64,000 nucleotides of DNA, taken from positions 20,748,501-20,812,500 of the forward strand of contig NC_084766.1 in the NCBI RefSeq assembly GCF_028858725.1, in the 5' to 3' direction. A program made the position numbers and the translations under genes. The notes beneath the pieces are model-generated. The model was not told the origin of the DNA, ran no database searches, and saw only the letters and a program-made list of their open reading frames with translations. The DNA is from Colius striatus (taxonomy: Eukaryota > Chordata > Aves > Coliiformes > Coliidae). Shown here piece after piece: positions 32,801-44,700 of the stretch. Position 1 is the first letter of the stretch, and each line of letters begins with the position of its first letter.

Positions 32801-35372
32801 TTTCCAATGGTCAGCTTTGGCTGTAAAGACTGAAGCAAGGAAGGCATTTAGTAGTTCAGCCTTGTCTGCATCCTTGATCACCAGGGCACCCTCTGTGTTT
32901 AGCAGTGGGCCCACATTCCTCTTAATCTCCTTCTGCTGCTGATGTACCTGAAAAATGCCTTATTACTGTGCTTAACTTCCCTGGCTAAATTTAATTCTAG
33001 AAGGGCTCTAGCTTTCCTAGTTGCACCCCTGCATGCCCTGGCAATGTTCCTATACTCTTCCCAAGAAGTCAGGACCTGTTTCCACCTCTCATAGATGGCT
33101 GCTTTCTGCCTGAGTTGTCCCAGCAGATCCTTGCTCATCCATGGAGGCCTCCTTTCCTTCTTTTCCTACTTTCCTACATGTGGGGACACACTGATCCTGG
33201 ACTTGGAGGAAGTGGTGCTTCAAGATTGACCAGCTCTCTTGGGCACTTCTACCATCTAGAATCTTAACCCATGAGATCCATCCAAGTAGGTCTTTGAATA
33301 GGCCAAAGTCGGCTCGCCTGAAATCCAGGGTCATGGTCCTGCTTTGTGTCCTGCCTCTTCCACAAAGGATCTTGAGCTCTATCATCTCATGCTTGCTGCA
33401 GCTGAGGTTGCTTCCAACCTTCACATTCCCAACCAGACTCTCCTTATTTGTCAGTACCAGGTCCAGCAGCACACCCCTCCTCGTTAGTTTCTCAATCAGC
33501 TGTGACAGGAAATTTTCATCAACAATCTGTAGGAACCTCCTGGTCTGCGTGTGCTTGGCTGAGTGGCTTTCCCAGCAAATATCAGGGTGGTTGAAGTCCC
33601 CCATGAGGATCAGGGGGATTGTGATCATGAGGCAGCTCTCAGCTGTTAGTAGAAGGCCTCATCCACATCCTCCTCCTGAACAGGTGGCCTGTAGCAAACT
33701 CCTACAACAATATCACCTACCTTACCCTACCCCTTAATTCTCACCCATAAACACTCAACCTGCCTCTCATCCCCACCCAGGCAGAGTTCAATGCACATTA
33801 ATTGCTCTCTCACATTGTTGACTAGTGACACCAGGTGAGGGTTACTGCTTTTGAAGTACATTGTGCCTGGTTTAAAAGTAAGAGCAGCAAAAAGCAAGTG
33901 GAGTATAAGTACGTTTTCCTTTTATTTCTTCTAGTACCATTTCCAAGAATTCCTTGAAGAGCTCCCTGCTGCAGCTAGAATGTCATTTTACATGGACTTT
34001 GCTGAAGCAGGATGTGGATCTGGATGAGCTAGAGGAAACAATAGATAGCCAGATTGAGTTTTTAACAGAATCCGCCATCACAAATTATAATCTGCTGTCC
34101 TATGTGTGCCACCTGAAGAAATCAAATGAGGAAGCCCTGAGAAATCTCAAAAGAGCTGAAGAAGAAGTTAAAAAAAATCATCCAGATGAAATTGCCAGGA
34201 GAAGTCTCGTTACCTGGGGGAATTATGCCTGGATCTATTACCACATGGAGAGATATGAAGAAGCTCAAACATATGTAAGGAAAGTGGAAAACGGCTGTGG
34301 AAAGCTTTCAAGTACCGCTCAACAGAAGACTCAGTTTCCAGAGATCTATGCTGAGGAAGGATGGGCATTATTAAAGTTTGGGAAAAAATACTATGAGAGA
34401 GCACGAGATTGCTTTGAAAATGCCCTGAAGAATGAACCCAACAACCCGGAATTTAATGCAGGCTATGCAATAACAATGTATCGTTTGGAAGAGACCTCTC
34501 TGGCACAGGGTACCCAAGTAGGCCTGTCCTTCCAGCCTCTGGAGCGTGCAGTGGAACTGAACCCAGAGGATACTTTCATTATGGCATTATTTGCATTGAA
34601 GCTTCAGGACTTAAAGCGATTTAATGAAGGGGAAATGTATATTGAAAGAGCATTGTCAAAAACCCCTGATCTTCCTTATGTCCTGCGATATGCTGCTAAA
34701 TTTTACAGAAGGAATAGAAAAGTGGAGAAGGCACTGGAGGTTTTGAAGAAGGCCCTAGCAGTGACACCAAAATCTACCTTTTTGCATCACCAACTAGGAC
34801 TCTGCTACAGAATAAAGTTCTTTCACTTGAGAAAGTCTGCAAAATGTACACCTCAAAAGCAAGTGGATGAACTCCTCCGACTTTCTATTTTTCATTTTAA
34901 AACAGCAATTGAAAAAAAACCAAAATTTTTTGCTGCCCATACTGACTTAGCAGGAATGTATGAAGAAGCAAAGATGTATAGAGAAGCAGAAGAGATGTAT
35001 CAGAAAGCGTTTCAAATAAACATTCTATCCTGTACTGATAAGCAACAGCTTTACCTGTCTTATGGCAATTTTCAGAATTTTCATATGAAATCAGAATCTG
35101 AAGCCATTCGGTATTACACAGAAGGTGTGAAAATTGAAGAAGATTCTTTTATAAGAGATAAATGCAAAGAAGCTCTGAAGAAATTGCTGAAGAAGAGAAT
35201 TCAGGAGGGGTTAGGAGATGCATCAGATTTTGCGACGCTTGGACTCGTTCATAGTTTAAACAGTGAGAAAGGTGAAGCAATAGAGTGTTATGAAAAAGCT
35301 GTTGCATTGCGTCCTGACTGTGAAGAATATCTGAGCGCGTTATGTGAGCTACGGCTCTCCATCTCATGTTGA
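29859..35372 (+). CDS. IFIT5: Interferon-induced protein with tetratricopeptide repeats (IFIT5)
   Basis: Cytosolic antiviral effector that binds single-stranded RNA with a 5'-triphosphate. CDS is 29859-29863 joined to 33935-35372. Exon 1 supplies only ATGAG, the classic IFIT arrangement, and the junction restores Ser2 ([12 protein letters not shown]). The product is 480 aa (human 482), made of TPR helix pairs throughout, e.g. around 54-82, 95-123, 140-170 and 250-280. Thr37, Gln41, Tyr250, Arg253, Tyr254, Arg260, His287 and Gln288 sit at the same positions as the triphosphate/RNA-pocket residues remembered for human IFIT5, so RNA binding is probably retained. Birds are generally reported to have a single IFIT; none other is seen here. 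Regulation is by the two ISREs upstream. Donor GAG|GTAAGT, acceptor TTTCTTCTAG. Confidence 0.96.
29864..31293 (+). other. IFIT5: IFIT5 intron, 5' part
   Basis: First third of the 4.07-kb intron. No exon or recognised repeat seen. Confidence 0.5.
31294..33848 (-). mobile_element. CR1 LINE, long partial copy in the IFIT5 intron
   Basis: About 2.55 kb in antisense orientation, the longest CR1 in the window. From its 5' side (high coordinates) the minus strand shows endonuclease-like sequence ([29 protein letters not shown], 33628-33380), linker ([17 protein letters not shown]) and reverse transcriptase pieces ([26 protein letters not shown], where the usual motif is FADD). The C-terminal region ([19 protein letters not shown], 31926-31372) and the 3' UTR tail follow at 31294. 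The frame is broken into at least five pieces, so the copy is inactive. Its 5' end lies about 85 bp before the exon 2 acceptor. Confidence 0.92.
33935..35372 (+). CDS. IFIT5: IFIT5 coding exon 2 (all but five bases of the CDS)
   Basis: 1,438 nt after acceptor CTTCTAG. Encodes residues 2 (last base) to 480, ending [10 protein letters not shown] with TGA at 35370-35372. The frame is open through the acceptor. TTG (Leu9) at 33954 is not the start. Confidence 0.96.
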
Positions 35373-36132
35373 AACTCTCAAAAATTCCTCACATCAAGGA
35401 AAACCCAGCCTCAAACTCCGAGGATGTTTCAGCAGACTCTACAAACTTTTTTATTTGTAGGATTGAAGTTATAATCAGATGAAATATCGGGTGGCATCAC
35501 TTTGTAGTCATAATGTAGAAGCTGCAGACGATTTTGTTTGTTTGTTTGTTTGTTTTCATTCACCACCAGAGAGCATGCTTGGAAATACTAAATAATAGCT
35601 ATGTCAATCTTCAATGCGAACACTGTTAACAAAGGTTATGTTGAAATGATCTGTACAACACAGGTCTCAGCTGGAAATGAGATCTTGTCTTGTACCAAGA
35701 AAAAGACAAGGGAAATATATTGGAGAATTTCATCTATCCACTTGAAAGATTTAAAAAGTGCTCTGCAGAGGCACTGAGTTGGCTCAACCCCAGAAGTGGA
35801 TCTGACTCGGAGCCGGGAAATGTTTTGAGCAACTTCTTACAGGAGCCATCTTTACAGCCCCTTCCCCATCAACAGAAATAGCTCCACACAAATCCATGGC
35901 ACTTATACACAAATGGAATTTCTGATGTTTGTCAAATACTTTTAAAATGTCATTTTTAAGTGTTGTTTAGAAGAAACTTGTTGAAGGTTTGCTCAGTTTA
36001 CTAAGCTGTATTTAGTAACTCTGTAGTAGCTTTTCATGTAACTGAAAAATAACGCTGTTTGTCCTGTTCACTAGAAAGCTTACAAAATGTGTATTATTGA
36101 TGTGAACTATTAAAACGCATTACATTCATCAA
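35373..36132 (+). other. IFIT5: IFIT5 3' UTR with poly(A) signal
   Basis: Noncoding tail of about 760 nt. It contains a (TTTG)n microsatellite at 35532-35556. ATTAAA at 36109-36114 is the best poly(A) signal, followed by U/GU-rich sequence (CAACTGTTACTCCTGGTATC), so cleavage near 36130 is likely. Confidence 0.55.
35532..35556. repeat. (TTTG)n microsatellite
   Basis: About six TTTG units in the IFIT5 3' UTR. Confidence 0.85.
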
Positions 36133-37664
36133 CTGTTACTCCTGGTATCTCTCTTCAAAAAAATCCTCTTTTTAGTGGATGAAAGAATGGGAAATGGCCA
36201 TTTGAAAAAGTAACAGGGATAAAGATTTGGCACGATGTGAAAGGGTCAGGAGATAGATACTCCCCTTTATTTTCCCAAACTCTCAGCAAATTTGGCTTCA
36301 GAGGTGTTACACCAAAGAATTCAACAGTGCACAAAAAGGAACTGTCTAGTTTACCATCAACTACATTCTCAAGAATTGCTACAGCAAACATTTGGAGAGA
36401 AAGGAAAGGCAGCCTTTGAGATGCCAAAAAGAGACGGCTATCTGTGGCCATGCTTGTGAAACAAACCAGGAGTAGAAAACACACACAAGAAATGTAGTGA
36501 ACTGGACGTGGAAGGCAGAGTGCACCTGGAGCAAAGAGTTGCATGAGCGCTGGAGAACAGGGCATGTGGGAAAAGGGGTGAGTGCCTACAGAGTATACAT
36601 GAACAGAAAAAAAGGACAGAGAGAACAGTTGGAGGAGGTGGTTGTCTTCAGATATCTAACTGAAAGTCAGTATTCTTTACAACAGGCTAGCTTAATTCCA
36701 CAGTATTGTACCTCAGTATAATAGATCATGAAGGATCTGTTATACAGATCATGATGGAAAACTAACACTGTACTTCCAAAACTTCTGAGCGCTAGACAGT
36801 ACTGTAGAATGAAACTGGTGACAGAGCACATCAGAAAGGATATGCACTCATTTCCAACCCTCATAGAGTATTCTTGCCCCTACAACAGCAGTCCTATGTA
36901 CAGACAGGATGACATACACAAAGGAATATAAAATATGGTGCTAGATCACCCAGAAACCTCTCCCCCTCTCAGCTATCCCTCAAAGAAATATCTTAATAGA
37001 AGCAAAAGTGATCAGGAACTTAACAACGTGCATAATACAACCATATCTTCTTCCTAAGAAAAGGATGGGCCAAAATCTCTCTTTGTTTTCCAGACCCTTG
37101 CCAGCTTCCACTCTTACAAACACAGGTGGCCATACCTAGGGAAAAAGCAGGGAGTGAGGAGATGAGGCAGGCTCTTCCACTCTTTCCTGAAAGCTGATAG
37201 GAACAATAGTAGGATTGAAATCAGGAACTGGTGACTACCTGTGGTGGTGCATTCAGCTATATAAGCAAAAGGATGACTCATTGCCTTTTTCAGTCTGGAG
37301 GCTTCTAATGTCAGCATCATTGCCATTCAAACCCTCTTGAGAAATCTATTTATTGTGCCATTACCTCTTCAGGCTCTGGAGGTCATGCCATATTACAGTA
37401 CTAGACAGGACTGCTCTATGCAAACGCTTGGCCTTCTAGTTCTTACCAAGTGTTCTGTAAACGAGGAAAAATGTTAGTTCCCACAAGGTGGTGCTGCTGC
37501 ATTGTCTGGCGTGGGGACACAGGGAAGCACTCAAAACCAAACGCACATTTCGCAGTGGGCAAGTCCAACAGGCAAAATCAGACCCACAGAGAAGCTGAAA
37601 AGCCTCTCTCTCAATTGGCACCTGAGTATGTATACATCACTGAAGCCTATGCTGAAAGCAGGTT
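36133..37664. other. Intergenic sequence between IFIT5 and SLC16A12
   Basis: No gene seen. A 136-codon minus frame at 36155-36565 matches no protein I recognise and overlaps low-scoring frames on the other strand. Confidence 0.5.
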
Positions 37665-37980
37665 GTAGCAAGGTGGGCGTTGGTCTCTTCACTCAAGTAA
37701 CAAGTGATAGGGCAAGAGGAAACGGTCTCAAGTTGCATCAGAGGAGGTTCAGATTGGACATTACGAAGAACTTTTCCACTGAGAAGGTTATAAAGCACTG
37801 AAACGGGCTGCCCAGGGAGGTGGTGGAGTCACAATCCCTAGAGATACTTAAGAGATGCATAGATGAGGTATTGAGGAATAAGGGTTAGTTTAGTGATAGG
37901 CTTGGCAGTGTCAGGACAGTGGTTGGGCAATCTTAAAGGTCTTTTCCAACCAAAAGAATTACATGAGTCTATGATTCTAG
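37665..37980 (+). mobile_element. CR1 LINE 3' fragment, diverged subfamily
   Basis: About 315 bp from CAAGGTGGGCGTTGGTCTC to the tail TACATGAGTCTATGATTCTA. The wording (GGCAAGAGGAAACGGTCTCA, GCCCAGGGAGGTGGTGGAGTC) marks a CR1 subfamily distinct from the others here. Confidence 0.88.
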
Positions 37981-40900
37981 CAGTACAGGGGAAAAAAAGG
38001 AGTGAAGATAATGCTGCAAGAAGTATTCATTTATGAATCAAAAGCACCTTACGAAAGCTCTACTGGAATATAATAGATTAGTCACCTGAACATGTATTTT
38101 AGAAGTATTTAGAAGTAGCATATTGATCCCCATTAAGGACTTTGTTGTGCTGACCATCAAGTATTGTTATAGCTCTTCCTTCTCATATCTTTGTAGTGCT
38201 TTAGAAAACAAAGAATTGTTGTGGCAATATAAAATATATTCACCGTTTAGTAGTACTGACAACCTCTGTTTTTTGGGAGATAAATTATCATCTAAGCTGG
38301 CAGAAATGTTCCAGGTTCAAAGTTTTCTCCTTTTGTTTTCAACAGAATTTTTGTTTTCACACAATTTTTTAAGGTAGAATTTATTAAAATTGATCTGATT
38401 AAAATTATCACTAGAACATAGGCAATTTCAAAAAGACTTAATGATGTTCCCATTTCAAATCTCACGGAATGGAAACAGGTGGCGTAACTTCTGTATTTGT
38501 AAGCACTTTCACTTTCTTACATCAAATTCCTGCTCATTGCAAGGAATTATCCCATGCAGGATTCATCCCAGGAAGATTCTGTTTGTCTGTGTCTCGGATA
38601 GATGGTACCCCATCCAAGTCAGACCAGGCTGTCCTGGCAAGCCAGACAGGCTCAGCAGCACAATGTTACATCCAAGCTCCTATCCAGCAGTGCTCAACAG
38701 GGCTGCTGTGAAGATACACTGTTAGCCAGGGATGTTGTTCACAGCTAGCCCAGGTGCTTCTGCCTAATAGGAAGTGTGCCATGACAGAAAATATCCTCTG
38801 TGGACAACAGCCTGAACATTATAATCTCTGAAATTAAAAAAAACATTGCAGATACAATAAGGCAGTTTTTCCAAGTGGTACAATGCAGAGGCTGGACGTG
38901 CTGCCTGAAACATTTCCCATGTGAGGATGAAGGTGAGCTGTTCAATTGGGGTTTTTTGGAGCAAGGGTATAATTTTGGCATAAGACTTTGCAAATTTGGA
39001 TGGTATTCCCATTTCTTCCACTCACAGGTTGTTTCTTATGTTTCCTTCCTTCTGTTTCCGAGCTGGTGACATTCGTGACAAGGCTGGTATTTCACAGTGT
39101 GTTTTATGCACAGAAAGTATAATTCTGATATATAAGCTTTTGTCCGTTGGCTTAATTCCAAAGGGAAACAAGAAAAATCTGAAATAATTCTATTGTTTCC
39201 TACAAAAAAAATCTATGCTTAAAACCAGTTGAATGTTTTCTGCTCAGTTAGATATTTTAAATAAGAAATACTGCCTTAATTATGTTAAATACAAAATAGA
39301 AAAGCCTATGAAAAAGTATCTTGAAATAATAATAATCAAAAGCTAATAATATATTACACAGTCTTGTTTACTAGAATAAAAATACACATATTATTATTCC
39401 AACAGGATTTTATACTATGTAATTCTGTCATGAACAAGTGCTGTCATGTCATGATGTGGTAAAAACCATAAATGACAGCAGTAACATAATGTTAATTTTA
39501 ACTTAGCTTATGTTCTTTGTAGAACACATTGCCTACTTCTTGACAAAAACTTTTGCACTAAGATCTAAAATAGTATCTTCATCTTTACTAATCAATCAAG
39601 CCATCTTTTTTTTTTTTCCCTCTTATATGTGTATATTTTTCTTAACTCATTAAGAAATACTCATGGGTGATTTTCAATTTTTTTAATGAATGTATGTTAA
39701 GATCAAGCTTAGGGCCCAGAACTCAAGTGCCAAACAGAGCTGAAGAAAAGGTCATGTCATTAGTTTCAGGCAGTTTTTGCACTCTGATCTCTTAATCTGT
39801 GGTCTATGCAAGTAAGATATCCTACGGGCTTTAACCACACTTCTGAAGCAGGGCAGCAAGAAGTGCTTTGTTCAAGCACAGACAACTGAAACAAAACAAT
39901 TTTAACATGTAATATTTGAAAAATGTATGAATAACAGAACTACTTTATATATATCTACATATTAAAAAACACATTATACCACTCTGGCTGTGCTCTTGAT
40001 CTAAATGAAACTTGTGAACATCAGTCTATTTTGCTTTCCCTTCTGAGATGCAGACTGGAACAGAACACCATGAGCAACCATGGAGTACACTGCAGACGAT
40101 TAACAAAAACTATCACTCAGCGTTGATAGGAATTATTTGGACTCTGATCAATTTGCTAATGAACAGAATGCAGTTCTATTCAGCATTAAAACACATAAGT
40201 GATTTGCATTGCAGAATGTGAAATTCCTTCATTTCTGACAGTGGTATCACTCTGAAAATAGAGAAACATCCCATAATTTATTAAATTATCACATCAGCGA
40301 TTTACTCCATTGAGTTACATTGAGCCTGTAGATCCCATGAAGCAGCCAGCTGTAATATATTCCGCCCACAAGAAGCAGGAAACCATCAGCAAACCCCAGC
40401 TGTTATGGGCATCCAGGACAAGTGACCTGATTAGCTCTTCAGCTGGCACAAACAAGTCATTTGCACCATTTGAAGATAAAGCTCCTGGGTCCAAAAAGAG
40501 GCAGAGTTGCCACTGCAGCACACAGAAACAACTTGGTCTGCCAACATCCTCTTTACTAATAGCCTGTGAAGTGGGCAGTTTCTCAGTCACCTGCTTGCAC
40601 AGAGTCTAACTTTCTTCCACAGCTACTGGTTTTACAGAAGGAAGAGGTTCTGTGTATTTGGAAAAAACACCTCTGGTCTCCTGGTCTGCCTTTGGACTTC
40701 TTCTAACTAATGCAACTAAAGCAGATTTGTCTATTGGTGTGCTTAGTCCCCTGGCACAAATTTACTCCTCTTCAGATATAAGAAGAGCTACAGTATTTCT
40801 TCCACCCTCCTAGACAAGGGTCAGCTGGAGGATCATATCAATGTTTACAACTTCAAGCTTTAAAGATATTCAGGAAAAAAAGCAGCAATCACCTCCAAAT

Positions 40901-41060
40901 TTTGCTACGGGGCGGGGGGGGGTAGAAAGCAGATCTAAAATGATACTTGAAATTAAATTACATCTTATGTACAAAATTCACACACACTGTAAAAATTAAA
41001 ACTGCTCCACAAATACTTTTGGCAGAAATCAGTTTCCTGACAGATGTCCTAAAAAGAACC
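37981..41060. other. Intergenic sequence, no gene seen
   Basis: Mostly AT-rich. A G-run (GGGGCGGGGGGGGG, about 40909-40922) is the only compositional oddity. The frames at 38123-39187 and 40310-40609 match nothing known to me. Confidence 0.5.
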
Positions 41061-41526
41061 CAACAACCAAAAATTTTATTGTAGACTGATAAACGTGGAG
41101 GTTTTTTGGTGGTGTATGTGACTGGAAACATAATAGACCAGAACACCTAAAAGCTTGTTTCTTATACCTATTTTAAAAATAATTTAAACTTCACTGTTCA
41201 GTGGCTGATTATGTCATAGTTTTGCTGTGATTGTAGCCAATTACCATTTTTAAGATTACCCACGGGGTCGCCGTGCTGCATTTAAAATAAATCTACAAAC
41301 ACTTTTGTCTAACAAACTCCAATTTCACTTTAGTTTTCTTCTGTTACTTCATTAACTTGGTGTTACTGTTTCTGCATGTAGATTTTAGCCAATTAAGACA
41401 CAACAGAAAAAAAATCTAATTGAGAAATGCCTTGTTTCACAGGAGTAATATCTTCAACAGTGTAACACTATAGAGCCACCTCCCTCTCAGCCCCAGCTGT
41501 GCAGCACTAAATCTTGATAGCACTTG
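41060..41526 (-). other. SLC16A12: SLC16A12 3' UTR with poly(A) signal
   Basis: Follows the stop at 41527. Minus-strand AATAAA at 41075-41080 is followed by GU-rich TTTTTGGTTGTTGGGTTC, a strong poly(A) context giving a 3' UTR of about 460 nt. Longer forms are possible. Confidence 0.5.
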
Positions 41527-41789
41527 TCATCTATTGCTGTAGCTGTTTGTTTCCACAGCCAAAAATTCAACATCCTTTTGATCTAATTCTGCTGTGACAG
41601 AATAAGCTATTGCTCCATTTGTCCAGATATGGTGTTTGGTGCCAGCATCACTGGTGAGCGACTGCAAATCTGTTCTTTTGATTTTCTTTGCTAGTCTTGC
41701 AAAGCACAGTAACATGGAACTAAATATCATAGAAAATCCACACAGGAGGAATGAGGCAGTATAGCTGCCAGTTGTGTCCACAAGCCAAC
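41527..41789 (-). CDS. SLC16A12: SLC16A12 last coding exon
   Basis: 263 nt, completes Gly then [18 protein letters not shown], the final membrane span and a cytoplasmic tail ending VETNSYSNR. Acceptor TTTCTTACAG. The conserved tail motif [11 protein letters not shown] matches the human tail. Confidence 0.95.
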
Positions 41790-44700
41790 CTGTAAGAAAA
41801 AAAATCATGGGTGTTTAAAGACCCCCCCCAAAAGATTCTGATAATTTACAAATTCTGTGATGAGCAGGAGTTTTATAAACTTCTGGAGTTATCACACATA
41901 AATACAATCAAACAATATGGTTTTACACCACCATTACTATAGTTTTGCCACTTGGGATAGGGAGGAATCTGCCCTCATCAGGTAGATAAGATTTTTATGG
42001 TCCTTTGTTTACAAGTCAAACCCACTAGAAAAGGCACAGCAGTCATCACCACAATACAAAAAAAACCACCTTTCAACTACATGGATTTGACTGGCAGTCT
42101 TTAAAGAGACTTAGAGAGCCCTGGGATTAAATATTGTGTGCATGACATTCTCATACAGAAACACCTAGTGAGCTATGCCCTAGGCTCATGCATCACTAAA
42201 AAGAATTCCTTTTTTAGATATTATGGTGATAAGCCTGTGACAAAACAATAGTAAAGCTGGCTCATCCAGCTCTTCAAAACAGTCTGGAGATGAGAAGTTC
42301 AAGTCTTATACACACACACAGACAGAGACACACACCTTGGAATTAAACTCTCTTTAGATTACATTTCCAAAATCATGTAATTTCACAGTGTTTTTCCTTT
42401 TGTTCCTTCTATCTGCACAACTTCTAAACTACATGAAGTGGTGATGTAACAGCTTTTAGAAGCCCTATTGCTTACTGTTTAGGTTTTGAAATTTCAGCTC
42501 CCTCTCTATGTAGAAATCATCTTGTAACATGGGGCTTGAATGGGATCTCGAGTCTCAGGAAGGTCTAGGTGTGTTATTTCCCTGCCCAAGGGCTACCTCC
42601 ACATTCAGTGTGCATTTGCTGTCCTTCCTTCCCTTTTGTATCATACCAACAGGTAAATCAGAAGTAGTGGAAAAGAAAGGGAAAGTGAAAGGGAAAGGAA
42701 AAATCGTTTGTGAACTGACCTGCAACAGGCGGGCTCACTAGATATGGAATAGCGTGCAGAAAATACACCACACCCAGTGCTGATGATAAGGAAGAAGTTC
42801 CCACTACATCTGCTGTCACAACAGGGATCAGCGTTACGTAGGCTCCATCAAAGTAGCCAAAGGTAAATGAGAAAGGCACAAGCAAGGGGAACTTTTGGAG
42901 AACTGGCAGGAAGAGACAACAAAGGCCATCCATTGCCACAGCAAAGAGGTAGCAAAAGTGACGATGCTTCTTCAGACACCTGCAAATTTCAAAACAGGAA
43001 AGAAAAAGATTATTGCTGGACACAGCTTTTCAGTTTCTATGCCCTGGTATGCAGTACTTCTCTCTCTCTTTTATTTAGCTCAAATTTAAGCCCATTTTTT
43101 GATATAGCCTTCAATATGAAAAGCTCAACACTGATGAGCCCATGCAGGAAACGCTGCCCACCTAGAGTTGCAGAAACATCTGGTAAGCCTATCTAGCAGC
43201 CTATGCTACCTCCTGTGTTCCTCAAGTAACCCCTAGTGAGGGGAGCCATTCCACTGCCAAGGTTTTGCAGCCCTCTGAAGTTTCAATGTTCAAAGCAGTG
43301 CTCCATCAGGCTTCTCAGAATGATGCAAAAAATATTATAGCATACCTCTGTTAGCTGTCATCTTTGCATCAGCCCTTAAACATTGGAGTTAGCGTGAGTG
43401 AGATGGAAATTCCCTTTCTCACTGTCTCACAAAACTAATGATTGATTTTTTCTTACAAATTGAATACACAGAAAAATGTGTCCTTTAGAACCAAAACCCT
43501 CATTAATTTAAGCCAGTCTCTACTGATGTTACAGATGCTGCAGACAGATGTTTGGAGTGAGTTAAGTTAGCAAAGTGTGATGAGTTCTCATATACTGGAA
43601 AATATGCAACAGTTTCAGGTTAGTTCTTCTGAGTATACACTGACAATTTTGGGCCAGGTCCTTGATCCTTTCCCATGACTTCTGTGCTTCTCCAGCAGCA
43701 CAAAAGACATGGACAGGCAGAGGAAGTAGAGCAAGATCCTCTAGGAAACAGGTACAGAGGATGAAATCAGAAAGAAATAAAACCAGCAGACTTGAACAAA
43801 CTCAGAAGAGGTAAAAACACGAAATACTATACATTTCTGAAAGTTAGTTCATGTGTTAGTTTTGGGGTTTAAGTTATACATCGTACAGAAAAAGTCACAG
43901 AATCACAGAATATTAAGAATTGGAAGGCACCTTGAAAGGTCATCCAGTCCAACCTCCTTGCCAGAGCAGGACCACCTAGAGTAGGTCACACAGGAACTCA
44001 TCCACCTGGGCTTTGAATGTCCCCAGGGAATGAGACTCAACAATCCATCTGGGCAGCCCGTTCCAGTGCTCCGTCACCCTCACAATGTATAAGTTTTTCC
44101 TCAAGTTTCTTTGGAATTTCTGGCTCCAGAACAGCCTGGCTCCATCCTCCTGACACCCATCCTTTACATATTTGTAAACATTAATGAGATCACCCCTCAG
44201 TCTCCTCCAAGCTGAAGAGCCCCAGCTCCCTCAGCCTTTCATCATAAGGGAGATGCTTCACTCCCTTCATCATCTTTGTGGCCCTGTGCTGAACTCTCTT
44301 CAGCAGCTCCCCATCCTTCTTGAACTCAGGGGCCCAAAACTGGACACAATATTCCAGATGTGGTCTGAGGGGGCAGAGGCGAGGGAGAGGAGAATCTCTC
44401 TTGACCTACTGCCCACACCCCAGGATGCCATTGACCTTCTTGGCCACGAGGGCACATTGCTGGCTCATGGTCATCCTGCTGCCCACCATGGCCCTCAGGT
44501 CCCTTTCCCCTACACTACTCTCTAAGAGTTCATTCCCCAACCTGTACTGGTACATGGGGTTCTTCTTTCCCAGAGGCAAGACTCTACACTTGCCCTTGTT
44601 GAATTTCATTACATTTCTCCCTCCAGCCTGTCCGGGTCTCGTTGAATGGCAGCACAGCCTTCTGGTGTATCATCAGTTTAGTATCATCAGCAAACTTGCT

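Noticed and set aside
31372-33628. Minus frames of 124-184 codons that look like conserved genes
   Set aside because: They are fragments of CR1 ORF2 (endonuclease/reverse transcriptase), not host genes.
36155-36565. 136-codon minus frame just past IFIT5
   Set aside because: Hydrophobic stretches give it some look of a membrane protein, but there is no family resemblance, no promoter and no splice context. Kept as noise.
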